Shown here: piece by piece, positions 1-9,386 of the stretch
Numbering within the stretch: the stretch's first letter is position 1
How the letters are laid out: each line of letters begins with the position of its first letter
From: JBDRHL01 sp043816955
GTDB lineage: Bacteria > Planctomycetota > Phycisphaerae > Sedimentisphaerales > CAYZTY01
Assembly: GCA_043816955.1 (NCBI GenBank)
Contig: JBDRHL010000152.1
Span: 1 to 16,724 of the forward strand
Direction: 5' to 3'
Length of the DNA: 16,724 nt
The notes under the pieces: generated by a model
Told to the model about the DNA's origin: nothing
The model's database searches: none
The model's input: the letters and a program-made list of their open reading frames with translations, nothing else
Position numbers and translations under genes: made by a program

Positions 1-540
1 ACGTTGAAGGTCGCTGACATGAACCGGATACAAAATATATTTCAAAACAGTCCACACCTCGTCGGTCAGACACAACGCCTTTGCCGGAGTTTCGTCCAGC
101 AACGAGCAATACACCCTTGTCCAGTTGTACAAATCCCGCCACAGCCATATCGAATACTGCAGCATATCCTCCAAATGGGAGCCGTTGCGGGTACGCCTTG
201 CCAGACGAGCCTGCTGGCCTCTTATCGTGCCATTGAGTCGTTCCATATGAGATGTGTTGATCTTCTGGCCAATACCCAACTCTTGAATTCGTTTTACAAT
301 TTCCTTCTTTTTGCCAAACAGCGACTTGGTCGATACTTTCAACAAATTGCCTCTGCTGTCTCGAATCTTCTTTACAACTCCCGTCTGCAAATCCGCAGGC
401 GGTTTGAGACGGGGATACTTGAGTCTGCCTCTGCCGTTTTTGCGACGGCAATGCTTTATATCCCCAAATACCTGCAAGATCGCCTGTGGGTACGGCAAAT
501 GATCGTCTAAAGGCTGTTGTCGCAATGAGCCTGAGCACAT
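1..540 (-). pseudogene. DDE transposase fragment, runs off the left edge
   Basis: An open minus-strand frame covers the start of the window and was read by hand translation. It shows the back half of a DDE-type transposase. A D-D pair in the context LDDHLPYPQAILQVFG (codons at 502-507) fits the second catalytic aspartate, and SHMERLNGTIRGQQARLARR (the E codon is 241-243) fits the catalytic glutamate and its flank. This is followed by a TPAKALCLTDEVW segment typical of the tail of IS1/IS481-like transposases. Upstream of about 510 the frame stays open to a stop near 680 but no longer looks like transposase, and the N-terminal DNA-binding and first-aspartate parts are missing. The gene is therefore probably truncated at its 5' end. 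The ATG at 540 is formal only. I cannot name the IS family with certainty. Confidence 0.6.
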
Positions 541-682
541 AGATGAAACAGTTGAGGTACATCTGGATAAGTGTCCCAAATGTAATGGCTGTGCTGTGGT
601 AATCGGCAGGCAAAAAGCCGCTCTTGATCGTGAAATAATCAAATCTGTTTGCCGAGCAAAATATGTCGATCGCAATTCTTAA
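503..682 (+). pseudogene. Possible relic of a zinc-finger transposase N-terminus (IS66-like)
   Basis: The plus-strand frame between stop codons at 500-502 and 680-682 encodes EPEHIDETVEVHLDKCPKCNG near its middle. The pattern of acidic/basic strand, 'VEV', and CPxC followed by a small residue resembles the zinc-binding segment near the N-terminus of IS66-type transposases. The expected continuation (a second CxxC and the catalytic domain) is absent, and no start codon with a ribosome site is visible. It overlaps the opposite-strand transposase fragment, so one or both are debris. The resemblance is short and could be chance. Confidence 0.3.
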
Positions 683-776
683 TCACAATTGATATCAGAG
701 ACTAAAGAGATTGCGTTTATATCCATAAGGATTTACCAAAGATGTTTTCTTAATAGAAAGAGTTTTCGTATTAGTG

Positions 777-3700
777 TCAGGGTACTATGTTTACCTGCGG
801 CCAAAGGGCTTCTATATCAGATATACTCAGTATTCCCGGCAATCTTGGAATTTCAGCAGATGAGAGGTTGCCAGAGACCTTGACAGTACCGGCCTGGATG
901 ACATTTTCTACGCAAGCACCCGCAAAAAATGCAGCCCAGCCAATAGTGGCACTGCTCTGTGCGTCAATAGTCACCTCGATGGCCGGATACTGGGTATGAC
1001 AGAAGCGTGCAACCTGAACAATGTCCAGGGCCTGCATGGCTGGCCACTTGTGCCCGGCGAACCAAGCCCAGTTATCGTTACTACTCTTTAGTATCTCGCC
1101 CACGCCGCGAGGGTCAAAAGTAAGTACAAAGTCGCCGATGTCGTAGGCATTTGCGATTGCTTGACTGTCCCAGCCGGGAACCAAGACAATCTTATTCGCG
1201 GCATCAAGTTTGCCAAACATTTTACAGGGGATAGTAATGCCGGGCTCTGTTTCTACGAGCCAGAACTCCGCAGACCAGTCGGAATGATACTCTGAGCCTG
1301 TTTTAGTTGTGGAAATCGGTGGCAGCGGATCAGGGAAACTAAGGCAGGTTCTAAGCCGGCTGCGACGTTCATCGCTGGTTTCGGGCACATTGGGACCGCA
1401 AGCCCGTAATTGATCGAATATACTGCTGAAGGTAAGATTATCTGCAGGCAGGCCACATGTCAAATCTTCGTAAGTTTGCTGAATGACGGGAAGTTCAGTA
1501 TCACCGGCAGGAAATGGCGGCTGGAGATACTGCTCAACGGCAAGGTACATAGTTCGCCTTTTGTCTTCCTGGTAGCCGTGACTGGTCGTCGATTCGACAA
1601 AGCTGGTGACATTGCTGGCATCAAGAAGGCTATAAACATGATTTGCCCAATTAAAAGACCGCAGTGCTTCGGCCAAGGGGAATTCGTAATCGTCTGTTCC
1701 ATCGGCACTGGCGATAACCAACAGGGCGTTGGGTGCGTGCAGTGCAAGCAACGTTCCAATTTCGGCGATACTTCGTATGCCATATGGCCGCTGGTGCCAA
1801 TCCCAGTTGCGATTGTTACGAATCCAGTATTCAAACGTAGTTACCGAACTGACCGGCACAGCAAGTTTGACGCGGGGATCAATGGCAGAAACCCAATAGG
1901 TGCTGTTTGAACCGCCAGATTCACCTGTGAAGCCGAAACGATTAGGGTCTACTTCCGGAAGGGATTCAAGTACATCCAATGCGCGGACACCATCAAGTAT
2001 TTCGAGCGCTGTCGGGGTAATACCAGTATAAAAGAAATTAGTAATGAAATGGTCGTTACCGCCGCCGTAAGGCTGGCCGCCAAAAGGGTCTGTACCGGTG
2101 TTGCGCTCGCCGCAATCCATATAATCATAGGCAAGCACAACGCAACCTCGCTTAACCAGATTTACATTTCTGGCCTGCAACTGATCTATAGCCTTGCCCC
2201 ATGCGTACCAATGGCCCTCGATGGAAACTATGCCTGGCACTTTACCAGTAATGCCATCAGGCATATAGAGAAGCGCAGAAACAGTCATGCCGGGATAGCT
2301 CTCGTATGTGACTTTCTCAATGCGATAGCCAGTCTGATAGATAGTTCCTTTGTACTGAAGGTCGAGATCCCACTGGGGCGGATAAAGGCCTGTAAGCCCG
2401 ACTATATCAAGAATCTTGGCACGTAGCGCATGACGGTTAGCCAGCCACTCGGTACCGATGGCAGGCAATGGAAAATCCTGCAAGTCATTCTCGATAAAAT
2501 CACTAACCATTGAAGCACCCACGCCGGGTGCGAGCAGATCCTGATGCTGAAGGTCCTGCCAGTATTTATCGACGGTGCTGCCCCATATGTCGGCGAGATG
2601 AGCAAAGTCCTTGAAATTAACTACACCATCATTATTCAAATCTGCCAGCAACCCGTTGGCAAGAGTTTTAACTTGCTCGGGCGATAAGACGCTGTTGTAG
2701 ATGCGAACATCATCGATGGCACCGCTGAATTTGTAAGTATGATAAGCTCCGCCCCACATTCCGATGTACAAATCATCGTCTAATTTCGTTGGAAGTGTAT
2801 CAATAGCTCCGCCGTTTTGAACAGTCGTTTGTGCTACACCGTTATGGTAGAAGGTAACGGCCAGAGTAGAACTGTCAAACGTAACAGCAACATGCTGCCA
2901 ATCGCCTGTTGTTACGACCTCTGTCAAGGTGGCGGCAGCTCCATTGTTTCCGCCTTTTTCAACATCGAGCCGCAACTTTGCATCGCTAACGCTGAAGGCA
3001 TACTCTTTGTCCTGAGCATCAGTTAGTTTTGCTATGATCCCTCGTAGGCCGCTTACGGATGCCGGGTTTATCCAGGCAGCAATTGTATAATCCTGGTTGC
3101 CAATGCTGATAGAATTGCTGTCAGGCACTAAGAGATAATCATCCGCGCCGTCAAATGATATGCAATCGTGGTCTTGGTTACTTACAAACGTTGCACCGCC
3201 ATATACAGTACCATGGTTCCCATAGCCTGAACGGTCGCAGGCATCTGTATCAAAGCCGTGGTATGCCACCAGGCCTGCTTCGGCAGTGTTGGCCATCTCG
3301 TCAAGCCAGCTTTCTACAATTACTTCAAGGTCCTTGAAATCAATTAAATAATCATGATTGAAATCCGCGGGCCAGTCGGGCCTGGAGCCAAGTTTAGCAT
3401 CGGTTATGACGTCATCGACAACAAACTGAGCCTGAGTCTGGGTGACTTTGCTTTGGCCAAGAAGAGAAACCACAACAAATATCTCGCTGCCCACGTCGTT
3501 GGCTTGGGCTGTATATGTTGCCTGGGTCGTCGCGGCCAACTGGACGGGGCCTGTACCGGTTTGGTCGATGTAACGTGAGCCGGCAGTTCCCACAACAGTG
3601 CCTAATGTCGATGTGCTTGTTCCTGTTCTAAATGCCACAGTGATAAGTCCGTCACAAATGGAATTGTTTCTGGCTCCTGCGAGTGCAGAAAGTGAAAACT

Positions 3701-4076
3701 GTTTTCCGACATCGGTTTGGCTGACTACACCAACCGATTGAAATATCCACGATTCCATATATTCAGGGGTATGGTTGGTGCAAACCAGCGACAACGCTGC
3801 AGTACCAGTACAAGTTGGAGACTTACCGGAAGGGTCGGTATTCAGATAGTTGCCACCCCAGATACCTGTGCCGGTTGGGTATCCATTGTGCTGTCCCCAG
3901 CCGGGAACATCGGAATTCCAGCCAACGATGCCACCATTCATTTCAAAACCGGAATTTACAAGTGTCGACACTGGCGGCACTGTCGCCTGAGCGACAACAG
4001 ATATCAGAAATCCAACTATCGAAAGAGGCCGCCCTAGTATCTTTACACAACGAAATTTCCTTTCGAAAGTTTTCAC
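777..4076 (-). CDS. Secreted LamG / dockerin-like / alpha-beta hydrolase (putative carbohydrate esterase)
   Basis: A 1099-residue exported protein. Residues 1-32 form a signal peptide with a basic start. Residues 36-228 are a beta-sandwich that opens with an NSGFE motif. A dockerin-like loop lies at 238-249, a LamG (concanavalin-like) domain at about 264-476, and a second dockerin-like loop at 479-490. An alpha/beta hydrolase follows at about 540-850, with nucleophile motif GESGG (Ser720), likely acid Asp792 or Asp795/796 and His833. This is the arrangement of acetyl-xylan-esterase-like hydrolases (Abhydrolase_7 type), so removal of acetyl or other esters from a plant or algal polysaccharide is inferred. 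Residues 860-1099 look like a second, degenerate hydrolase half (FDPRGVGE but no GxSxG). The start is GTG: an in-frame TAA lies two codons upstream and no in-frame ATG occurs before codon 46. It is the last gene of the run, 34 bases after the lyase-like gene. Confidence 0.85.
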   Translation of the reverse strand: MKTFERKFRCVKILGRPLSIVGFLISVVAQATVPPVSTLVNSGFEMNGGIVGWNSDVPGWGQHNGYPTGTGIWGGNYLNTDPSGKSPTCTGTAALSLVCTNHTPEYMESWIFQSVGVVSQTDVGKQFSLSALAGARNNSICDGLITVAFRTGTSTSTLGTVVGTAGSRYIDQTGTGPVQLAATTQATYTAQANDVGSEIFVVVSLLGQSKVTQTQAQFVVDDVITDAKLGSRPDWPADFNHDYLIDFKDLEVIVESWLDEMANTAEAGLVAYHGFDTDACDRSGYGNHGTVYGGATFVSNQDHDCISFDGADDYLLVPDSNSISIGNQDYTIAAWINPASVSGLRGIIAKLTDAQDKEYAFSVSDAKLRLDVEKGGNNGAAATLTEVVTTGDWQHVAVTFDSSTLAVTFYHNGVAQTTVQNGGAIDTLPTKLDDDLYIGMWGGAYHTYKFSGAIDDVRIYNSVLSPEQVKTLANGLLADLNNDGVVNFKDFAHLADIWGSTVDKYWQDLQHQDLLAPGVGASMVSDFIENDLQDFPLPAIGTEWLANRHALRAKILDIVGLTGLYPPQWDLDLQYKGTIYQTGYRIEKVTYESYPGMTVSALLYMPDGITGKVPGIVSIEGHWYAWGKAIDQLQARNVNLVKRGCVVLAYDYMDCGERNTGTDPFGGQPYGGGNDHFITNFFYTGITPTALEILDGVRALDVLESLPEVDPNRFGFTGESGGSNSTYWVSAIDPRVKLAVPVSSVTTFEYWIRNNRNWDWHQRPYGIRSIAEIGTLLALHAPNALLVIASADGTDDYEFPLAEALRSFNWANHVYSLLDASNVTSFVESTTSHGYQEDKRRTMYLAVEQYLQPPFPAGDTELPVIQQTYEDLTCGLPADNLTFSSIFDQLRACGPNVPETSDERRSRLRTCLSFPDPLPPISTTKTGSEYHSDWSAEFWLVETEPGITIPCKMFGKLDAANKIVLVPGWDSQAIANAYDIGDFVLTFDPRGVGEILKSSNDNWAWFAGHKWPAMQALDIVQVARFCHTQYPAIEVTIDAQSSATIGWAAFFAGACVENVIQAGTVKVSGNLSSAEIPRLPGILSISDIEALWPQVNIVP

Positions 4077-4110
4077 AATTTACAATCATACCTTAGCAGC
4101 CTAAGCCGCA

Positions 4111-7100
4111 TTATTGCTCAAGATAGTAAAATACTACGGGATCCCACAGAGTATGATCGGCAGAACTCTGTGCAGAGCCATAATAAGGCCCCCAAATAGG
4201 ATCACTTGGGCTTTTAATATAAAAATTCGCAGAATTTATGACACCCCACAGGAACTCATCGGCATCATTGAGGTAATTAATATCTCCGGTCAAATCGTAA
4301 GCGTATGCCAAAGTCGGTACAATCAGGTGGGTGGCGTCGAAATGAAAACTGTTGTAATACGTACCATCGGGTGACACATGACCTCTGTAAACCAACGCGC
4401 CCCACTGGCGGAACATTAAGTCAGTGCGATTTCTAAAGTGGTCTGCTTCGCGGATTAGAATAGGTTCGGCCGCATAGTGATTGTGGCGCCAGTGATGTTC
4501 TATAAGTCCCAGGCCTAACACGCCGTGCCAAGTAGGTATACCATAAGTAACCTGGGGGCTGCTAAGGAAAACGTCGCTGTAAACGTTGTAGTTGCCCCGG
4601 CGATGTACATCCATTGTATTCTTGGCATCAATGAAAGGCACGTAACTGGCGTCGCGGGTGACAATAACCGAATCGACGTAAGCGTTAAAAGTATTAACCG
4701 AATCATTAACAAACCTAATATCCAGCGTATGAGAACCATCCGACAGACCTGTGAAGGTTCCAAAACCAACCCATTGCCAGACCTGTTTATCATTTAAGCG
4801 TAGTGTCAGAACATCTCTCCATACGCCGCCATCGACTCGCACTTGATATTTCGTACTGGAGCTATCATCAGATCTGACTTTTGCCCAGATATTGTAATCG
4901 CCATAAGCAGAAAGATTAAGACTCATAGTATGGGTCGGACTTGTCGAACCGGCAAGACCCGGGTCGTGAACTGCCGTGTCATACTGATATGTACCCCCTG
5001 GTGCGGGCGTTTCATATGTATAATGCACCTCGTTCCAGGACTGCACAGGCCATCCTGAGCCGTTCTCAGCCTGCAGCCATAGCGTCTCTTCCGGTACCAA
5101 CTCTAACCTGTCATCCGAGGTCAACAGGATGCTGTCGATACGTGTGTTGAAGTCATCGCCGGATTTATTATTAACCTGGACTTCGAGAGTATGCAGGTTC
5201 GGCTCAAGATAAACAAATGGATATTCAATCCACTGCCACCTGTCAGTCCAGCCGTACTGAGCACTGGTCGTGGTATCTGCCCAGTACCCCGAATCAATAC
5301 GTATCTGATAATCAACACTGCCCGGATTTACGTCGCCGCCGCCATGGCGAACTCGTAACAGTACCCGATAACGCTCAGGTCTGGGTGTGGACACATCAAA
5401 ATCAATAACCACAGGCTCACTAACCGTTCCGGCAGAAGAGGAATACCACATGTTAGTTCCGTTTGTAGGTGCGTAAGGACTTGTGCTCCAGGTTTCGCTG
5501 CTCCAGGCAGTGCCGGAGCCATCCTCGGCTTCGAGCCAGATATAATCGTCAGGGGTAAAGCTGGATATATCTTTGGTCAGGATAATCTCATCTACCTTGA
5601 AATCGAAGGAGCTGCCTGACTGGTTAACACCACGGAAATTGATGTAAGTCATATTGCCGCCGGTAAGGTAATAAACTCCAAACGACTGCCACGACCAGTG
5701 GTCATCTCCATAGGTCGGATTGCGTGCAGGCTTGAAACCTCCGTACTGCATCTGGCCTTCATAGTAAATCAGGTTGGTATTGGAAGGCCTCACACGTGCC
5801 CAGAGTTCGTAATATCCGTCCACGGGAGGCTTGGTATTAAGGTAAAACCAGCTGGTAGTTGAGCCAGCGCTAGCGGTTTTGTGTACATTTTCAAACACTG
5901 TAGGATCCAATCCGGCCGACGGTGCCGGATTCCAGGTCTCTTTGTTCCAGTCGGTCATGGAGGCAAAGTTTTCAGGATGCCTGTTCACAATCTCCCATTT
6001 GTGTTTTATGGCGCGTTCGTAATACTCAGTGAGGATGTTTTTGTGGTTCGGGTCGCGGGTAACATCATAGATGTTGGTCAGGTAGAGCAGCGCCCAGCCA
6101 GTGGTTCGCAAATGTACATCATTATATGTACCTCCCCAGCCATTCTGATAGTTTGCGTTGTAGCCCGATAACCAGCCATCGCCGAGCATTTGTACGACTT
6201 CCTTCGTGCGATTGTCGCCGGTGAGCAGATAATGGAGACAGATTCCTTTACAGAATACATGGCCGCCATCAGTTGATCCAGCCGTATGGTCGGGACAATG
6301 GGCGATCATCGTACCTTTCCAAAGATAACCTGCTCCGTATTTTGATATAATTGTCCTTTGTGCCACATCGACGTCGCGATGATGTAGAGCGGCGCTTTCG
6401 GCATAGTCATAATATTTTCTCTCCCCGGTCCGCAGCCAGCGATAGAAGTAGCCCCCAGCCAAGTCGTATTCGAGATTGCCCCAGTTGATACCACCGCTTT
6501 CACCAAACCAGTCGCCCCAGTTTTTGAAACCATACCAGTGCTTCACACTATAACCCGGATATGAATTATTCTGTCGATATATAAGGGCATTATAACCGTT
6601 TTCAACCAATGTTTCATGCGCAGGCATTGTATTCGGGTCGATTCCCACAGGGCCAATTGCGTCCGTATCTCTGTACCAACTTGCCGGTGCATGTGCTGCC
6701 AAGGGTGTCTGAAACCGTTTTGCCTGGTTGACATTATCGGTCTGACTGCGGGCCTTATAGAAATCAAAGCTAATCTGGCTCGTTTTGGCCATTCCTCGAT
6801 CAAAAACAAAAGGAGAAGAATACTTCGGCCAAAGTCTTATTGCAACGCAACTATCGGTTTTTTGATAGGCATCAAGACTGGTCGGGAACTGCTGCCAGGG
6901 GTAACGAATAAAACCCATCAAGCCCCAAACAGCGTTTTGAACACTGGCCCAGCCATCAATATATGTGCCCTGCCCCTGATACGACTCTGAACCGACAGAG
7001 CCCTTGTAGTATGCAAAAGTATTGGGCTCATTCTGGTAAAGATAGGCGTGCTGTTCACTGGTGGAGGTAACAGTCGGGTCCCATACGCCGCTGCGGACGG

Positions 7101-8610
7101 TAGAATCACCGCTTATACAGAAAGTCGTATTTTGGCTATTATTCGTGAAGGGCATAACCAGCCGCAAATCGCTGATTGTGGCATCAAAGGTTTCTCCCTG
7201 CTCATTTATAGTAGTATAATCGCAGTTAACAAATGATTGTCCCTTGTAAGCATATAACCTGAGTTCATAGCTAAGCATACTGCTGTTATCGGAAGAGTTG
7301 CGATGCTGCCCCTTTATGCAAATTACAGCGCGGACGGGACCATTTTCCTCGATAATTACAGTTGGCGAATGTTGATACGCCGACGAAAAAATTGTACCGC
7401 CGCTGTCAAGATATATACCCTGCGAATAATCAGAACTTTGACCAACGCACTGCTCCCAATCCTCAAACAGGCCATTGCCGTTCAAATCTATCCAGGCCTG
7501 GCTAATAAGTGAAAAATGGTTTTTGCTGACACGAAACTTCAACACCCCGGTATCCACTTCGACATAATCTGCCTGCTCACTAACCACAAGTGGATCGGTA
7601 GGAACTGATCGGGAAACATCGTGGCCATATTCCAATTTGTATGAGGTAACACCTGCCGGTGCGTCAACGCAAAAAACTAAGAAAAGCCACTTGATACTTC
7701 CATCAGGCCATGTAAGTAATGTTTTCGCCTGACAGGAAGCCTCCTGATAATAACTATTGAACACCCTGACATTATCAGAAGAGTTAAGCCGGCCTTCGGG
7801 GAATGGGATTCCGACTTGGACAGGCCAGTTATCATATGGTATATTATTGCCGGTTATTTGTAAAGGCACGAGCTCGCCAAGTAGAACCACATTATTATCA
7901 ACCACGATGTCGTCAACATAATAATATCTTTCATGGTCGTTCCAAAAGCCGATAGTCCCACCACTGTATTGAGAGTCTGTCACGACCGAACTGCCGGCAT
8001 AAGTCCCACCGTCCCACGTAATTATATTGTCGTCGATATAACAACGAATATTGTTGTTGACACCTGACCTTTCAAAATCGATCGTCCATAAATGAGGGGT
8101 ATCATCGGCAATATAATTGGCATCATTCAAGATGCCGAGTTCACTGGAAACACCATTACTGTATTTAAGCAGGTACAAACGGTGAAATGTAGGGGGATTA
8201 GTATCAGGACTATAGAGCTTTAATTCATAACCATTCTGCAGTTGGCAGATAGCGGTATCCTGTGCACAGAACCGCACCGCGGCGCGTCGCCCATAGCTAG
8301 ACCACCAGCCTTGGGTGGCAAGGTTGAATTCGAGAACAAAGTTCTCCGGCAGGACCAACTCGGCCGCGTAAGCTGCCTGTTGCTCGGTCCCGTCATTGAG
8401 AAACCAAAGCGCATAATCGTAAGCACCGACAAAACCATATTGATCGCCCCCAGGGTTTAAGATTGTCCAGTTGTTGTCCAATTGGTTGTTGGAAACATGC
8501 TCTTCGAAAATTGTTACACCTAAAGCCCCAGGACAGCCCATCGCCCCCACCACTGCCATGGTCAGTACAAATATTCTTCCACAATTAGCATTTTTCAAAA
8601 AAGCTCTCAA
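4111..8610 (-). CDS. Secreted PcRGLX/YetA-like (PL26-type) putative exo-rhamnogalacturonan lyase
   Basis: A 1499-residue exported protein. After a signal peptide (1-32) comes one copy of the locus's recurring beta-sandwich (about 33-240; YIDDNIITWD at 191-200, GTIGFWNDHER at 218-228). Residues 246-330 match the N-terminal RIFT barrel of the PcRGLX/YetA family (VGIPFPEG, then TWPDGSIKWLFL). The central beta-sandwich follows (about 345-620), then an alpha/alpha toroid (about 690-890) that resumes at 1325-1499. Three carbohydrate-binding-like beta-sandwiches interrupt the toroid at about 900-1014, 1022-1166 and 1176-1320; the last two begin with WLEAEDGSG or WLQAENGSG. The family cleaves unsaturated rhamnogalacturonan ends; the substrate here is inferred. 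An EF-hand-like DLNGNGLFED loop lies at 375-384. The start is TTG, fixed by AGGAG nine bases upstream and an in-frame TAG just before it. The gap to the preceding gene is 24 bases. Confidence 0.8.
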   Translation of the reverse strand: MRAFLKNANCGRIFVLTMAVVGAMGCPGALGVTIFEEHVSNNQLDNNWTILNPGGDQYGFVGAYDYALWFLNDGTEQQAAYAAELVLPENFVLEFNLATQGWWSSYGRRAAVRFCAQDTAICQLQNGYELKLYSPDTNPPTFHRLYLLKYSNGVSSELGILNDANYIADDTPHLWTIDFERSGVNNNIRCYIDDNIITWDGGTYAGSSVVTDSQYSGGTIGFWNDHERYYYVDDIVVDNNVVLLGELVPLQITGNNIPYDNWPVQVGIPFPEGRLNSSDNVRVFNSYYQEASCQAKTLLTWPDGSIKWLFLVFCVDAPAGVTSYKLEYGHDVSRSVPTDPLVVSEQADYVEVDTGVLKFRVSKNHFSLISQAWIDLNGNGLFEDWEQCVGQSSDYSQGIYLDSGGTIFSSAYQHSPTVIIEENGPVRAVICIKGQHRNSSDNSSMLSYELRLYAYKGQSFVNCDYTTINEQGETFDATISDLRLVMPFTNNSQNTTFCISGDSTVRSGVWDPTVTSTSEQHAYLYQNEPNTFAYYKGSVGSESYQGQGTYIDGWASVQNAVWGLMGFIRYPWQQFPTSLDAYQKTDSCVAIRLWPKYSSPFVFDRGMAKTSQISFDFYKARSQTDNVNQAKRFQTPLAAHAPASWYRDTDAIGPVGIDPNTMPAHETLVENGYNALIYRQNNSYPGYSVKHWYGFKNWGDWFGESGGINWGNLEYDLAGGYFYRWLRTGERKYYDYAESAALHHRDVDVAQRTIISKYGAGYLWKGTMIAHCPDHTAGSTDGGHVFCKGICLHYLLTGDNRTKEVVQMLGDGWLSGYNANYQNGWGGTYNDVHLRTTGWALLYLTNIYDVTRDPNHKNILTEYYERAIKHKWEIVNRHPENFASMTDWNKETWNPAPSAGLDPTVFENVHKTASAGSTTSWFYLNTKPPVDGYYELWARVRPSNTNLIYYEGQMQYGGFKPARNPTYGDDHWSWQSFGVYYLTGGNMTYINFRGVNQSGSSFDFKVDEIILTKDISSFTPDDYIWLEAEDGSGTAWSSETWSTSPYAPTNGTNMWYSSSAGTVSEPVVIDFDVSTPRPERYRVLLRVRHGGGDVNPGSVDYQIRIDSGYWADTTTSAQYGWTDRWQWIEYPFVYLEPNLHTLEVQVNNKSGDDFNTRIDSILLTSDDRLELVPEETLWLQAENGSGWPVQSWNEVHYTYETPAPGGTYQYDTAVHDPGLAGSTSPTHTMSLNLSAYGDYNIWAKVRSDDSSSTKYQVRVDGGVWRDVLTLRLNDKQVWQWVGFGTFTGLSDGSHTLDIRFVNDSVNTFNAYVDSVIVTRDASYVPFIDAKNTMDVHRRGNYNVYSDVFLSSPQVTYGIPTWHGVLGLGLIEHHWRHNHYAAEPILIREADHFRNRTDLMFRQWGALVYRGHVSPDGTYYNSFHFDATHLIVPTLAYAYDLTGDINYLNDADEFLWGVINSANFYIKSPSDPIWGPYYGSAQSSADHTLWDPVVFYYLEQ

Positions 8611-8619
8611 AACCTGCCA

Positions 8620-8624
8620 CTCCT
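8620..8624 (-). promoter_or_regulatory. Ribosome binding site deciding a TTG start
   Basis: AGGAG on the minus strand, nine bases before TTG at 8608-8610. The nearby GTG is out of frame and an in-frame TAG lies upstream, so the TTG is the best-supported start of the lyase-like gene. Confidence 0.7.
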
Positions 8625-8634
8625 GCTACTGCTA

Positions 8635-9381
8635 TCACTTCCCTTCCAGCCAGTGCTGCACAAAAATATATAAATCCTGCATATCCACATCGCCATCGCC
8701 GTTCAGATCACCGGTACGCCCCCCCGGACCTGATGTACCCCACTGCTCAGCCAAAAGTGAAAAATCCACAAAATCCACGCTCCCGCTGCCATCCCAATCA
8801 CCGATCGGTGGTAACTGAGGATTAGGGAAAGTCAAACTATCCAGAAATGTATCCGATGTCGCAGGTGCGCCAGCCTGCTGATCAATAATTACTTTATGGA
8901 TCCCATTGCCTGTTAAATTAATCGTCTGCCACGTTTTGCCTGAACTGTTAACTGTGCCCAGCAAATTATCAAAAATATTGTATGCCCGCATCCTGATATA
9001 GTCGAAATCACCACCGCCGTCACCGGCCACAACGCTTACCGTGCCGTTTACTATCGCCGCTGTCGAGCCGTCTGCAGGATCGACAAAGGTTACAATAATT
9101 GGTGCAGAGAACGAAAGATACCCAAACGAAGGCCCTGAAAAGTTGGGATCTGTTCCGAAGACTCCTGCCGTCCCCTGCCCGTCCCCACCGCCATTATAGC
9201 CAAAGGTTACAAAGGACAGGTTGGAACTGAAAAGCACCCCCTGCGAAGAAAAGTCATCATCAATACTTGTATAAACGGGGTATTCGGTCCCGTCGATAAC
9301 AACAGCGTAAACACCGCCTGCCATCAGCAGCACCAAAACACAAATAACTGTGGGCGCTTTCCTCCATATCTCCGAATCCAT
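8635..9381 (-). CDS. Small secreted protein with tandem dockerin-like pair
   Basis: A 248-residue protein from the chosen ATG, which opens MDSEIWRKAP and has a hydrophobic signal segment at 11-27. Residues 30-185 form a glycine- and aspartate-rich all-beta region of a kind common in planctomycete exported proteins; I do not recognise a named family. The C-terminus carries two dockerin-like calcium loops side by side, at 195-206 (D-W-D-G-S-G) and 225-236 (D-L-N-G-D-G), about 30 residues apart as in a true type I dockerin. The frame stays open to 9450, but that would overlap the preceding gene by 64 bases. ATG at 9381 lies five bases after that gene's stop, and ATG at 9396 is the alternative. 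The two genes are probably translationally coupled. No catalytic motif is seen, so an adaptor or binding role is inferred only. Confidence 0.75.
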   Translation of the reverse strand: MDSEIWRKAPTVICVLVLLMAGGVYAVVIDGTEYPVYTSIDDDFSSQGVLFSSNLSFVTFGYNGGGDGQGTAGVFGTDPNFSGPSFGYLSFSAPIIVTFVDPADGSTAAIVNGTVSVVAGDGGGDFDYIRMRAYNIFDNLLGTVNSSGKTWQTINLTGNGIHKVIIDQQAGAPATSDTFLDSLTFPNPQLPPIGDWDGSGSVDFVDFSLLAEQWGTSGPGGRTGDLNGDGDVDMQDLYIFVQHWLEGK

Positions 9382-9386
9382 CAGAT

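Noticed and set aside
4..510. 168-codon plus-strand open frame at the left edge
   Set aside because: It is the antisense of the transposase fragment, whose minus-strand translation carries recognisable DDE motifs; the plus-strand product resembles nothing.
683..776. Terminator after the esterase gene
   Set aside because: I looked for a stem plus T-run downstream of the stop at 777 on the minus strand and found none.
1410..1910. 166-codon plus-strand open frame inside the esterase gene
   Set aside because: It is antisense to the alpha/beta hydrolase domain, which carries the catalytic motifs, and has no recognisable features of its own.
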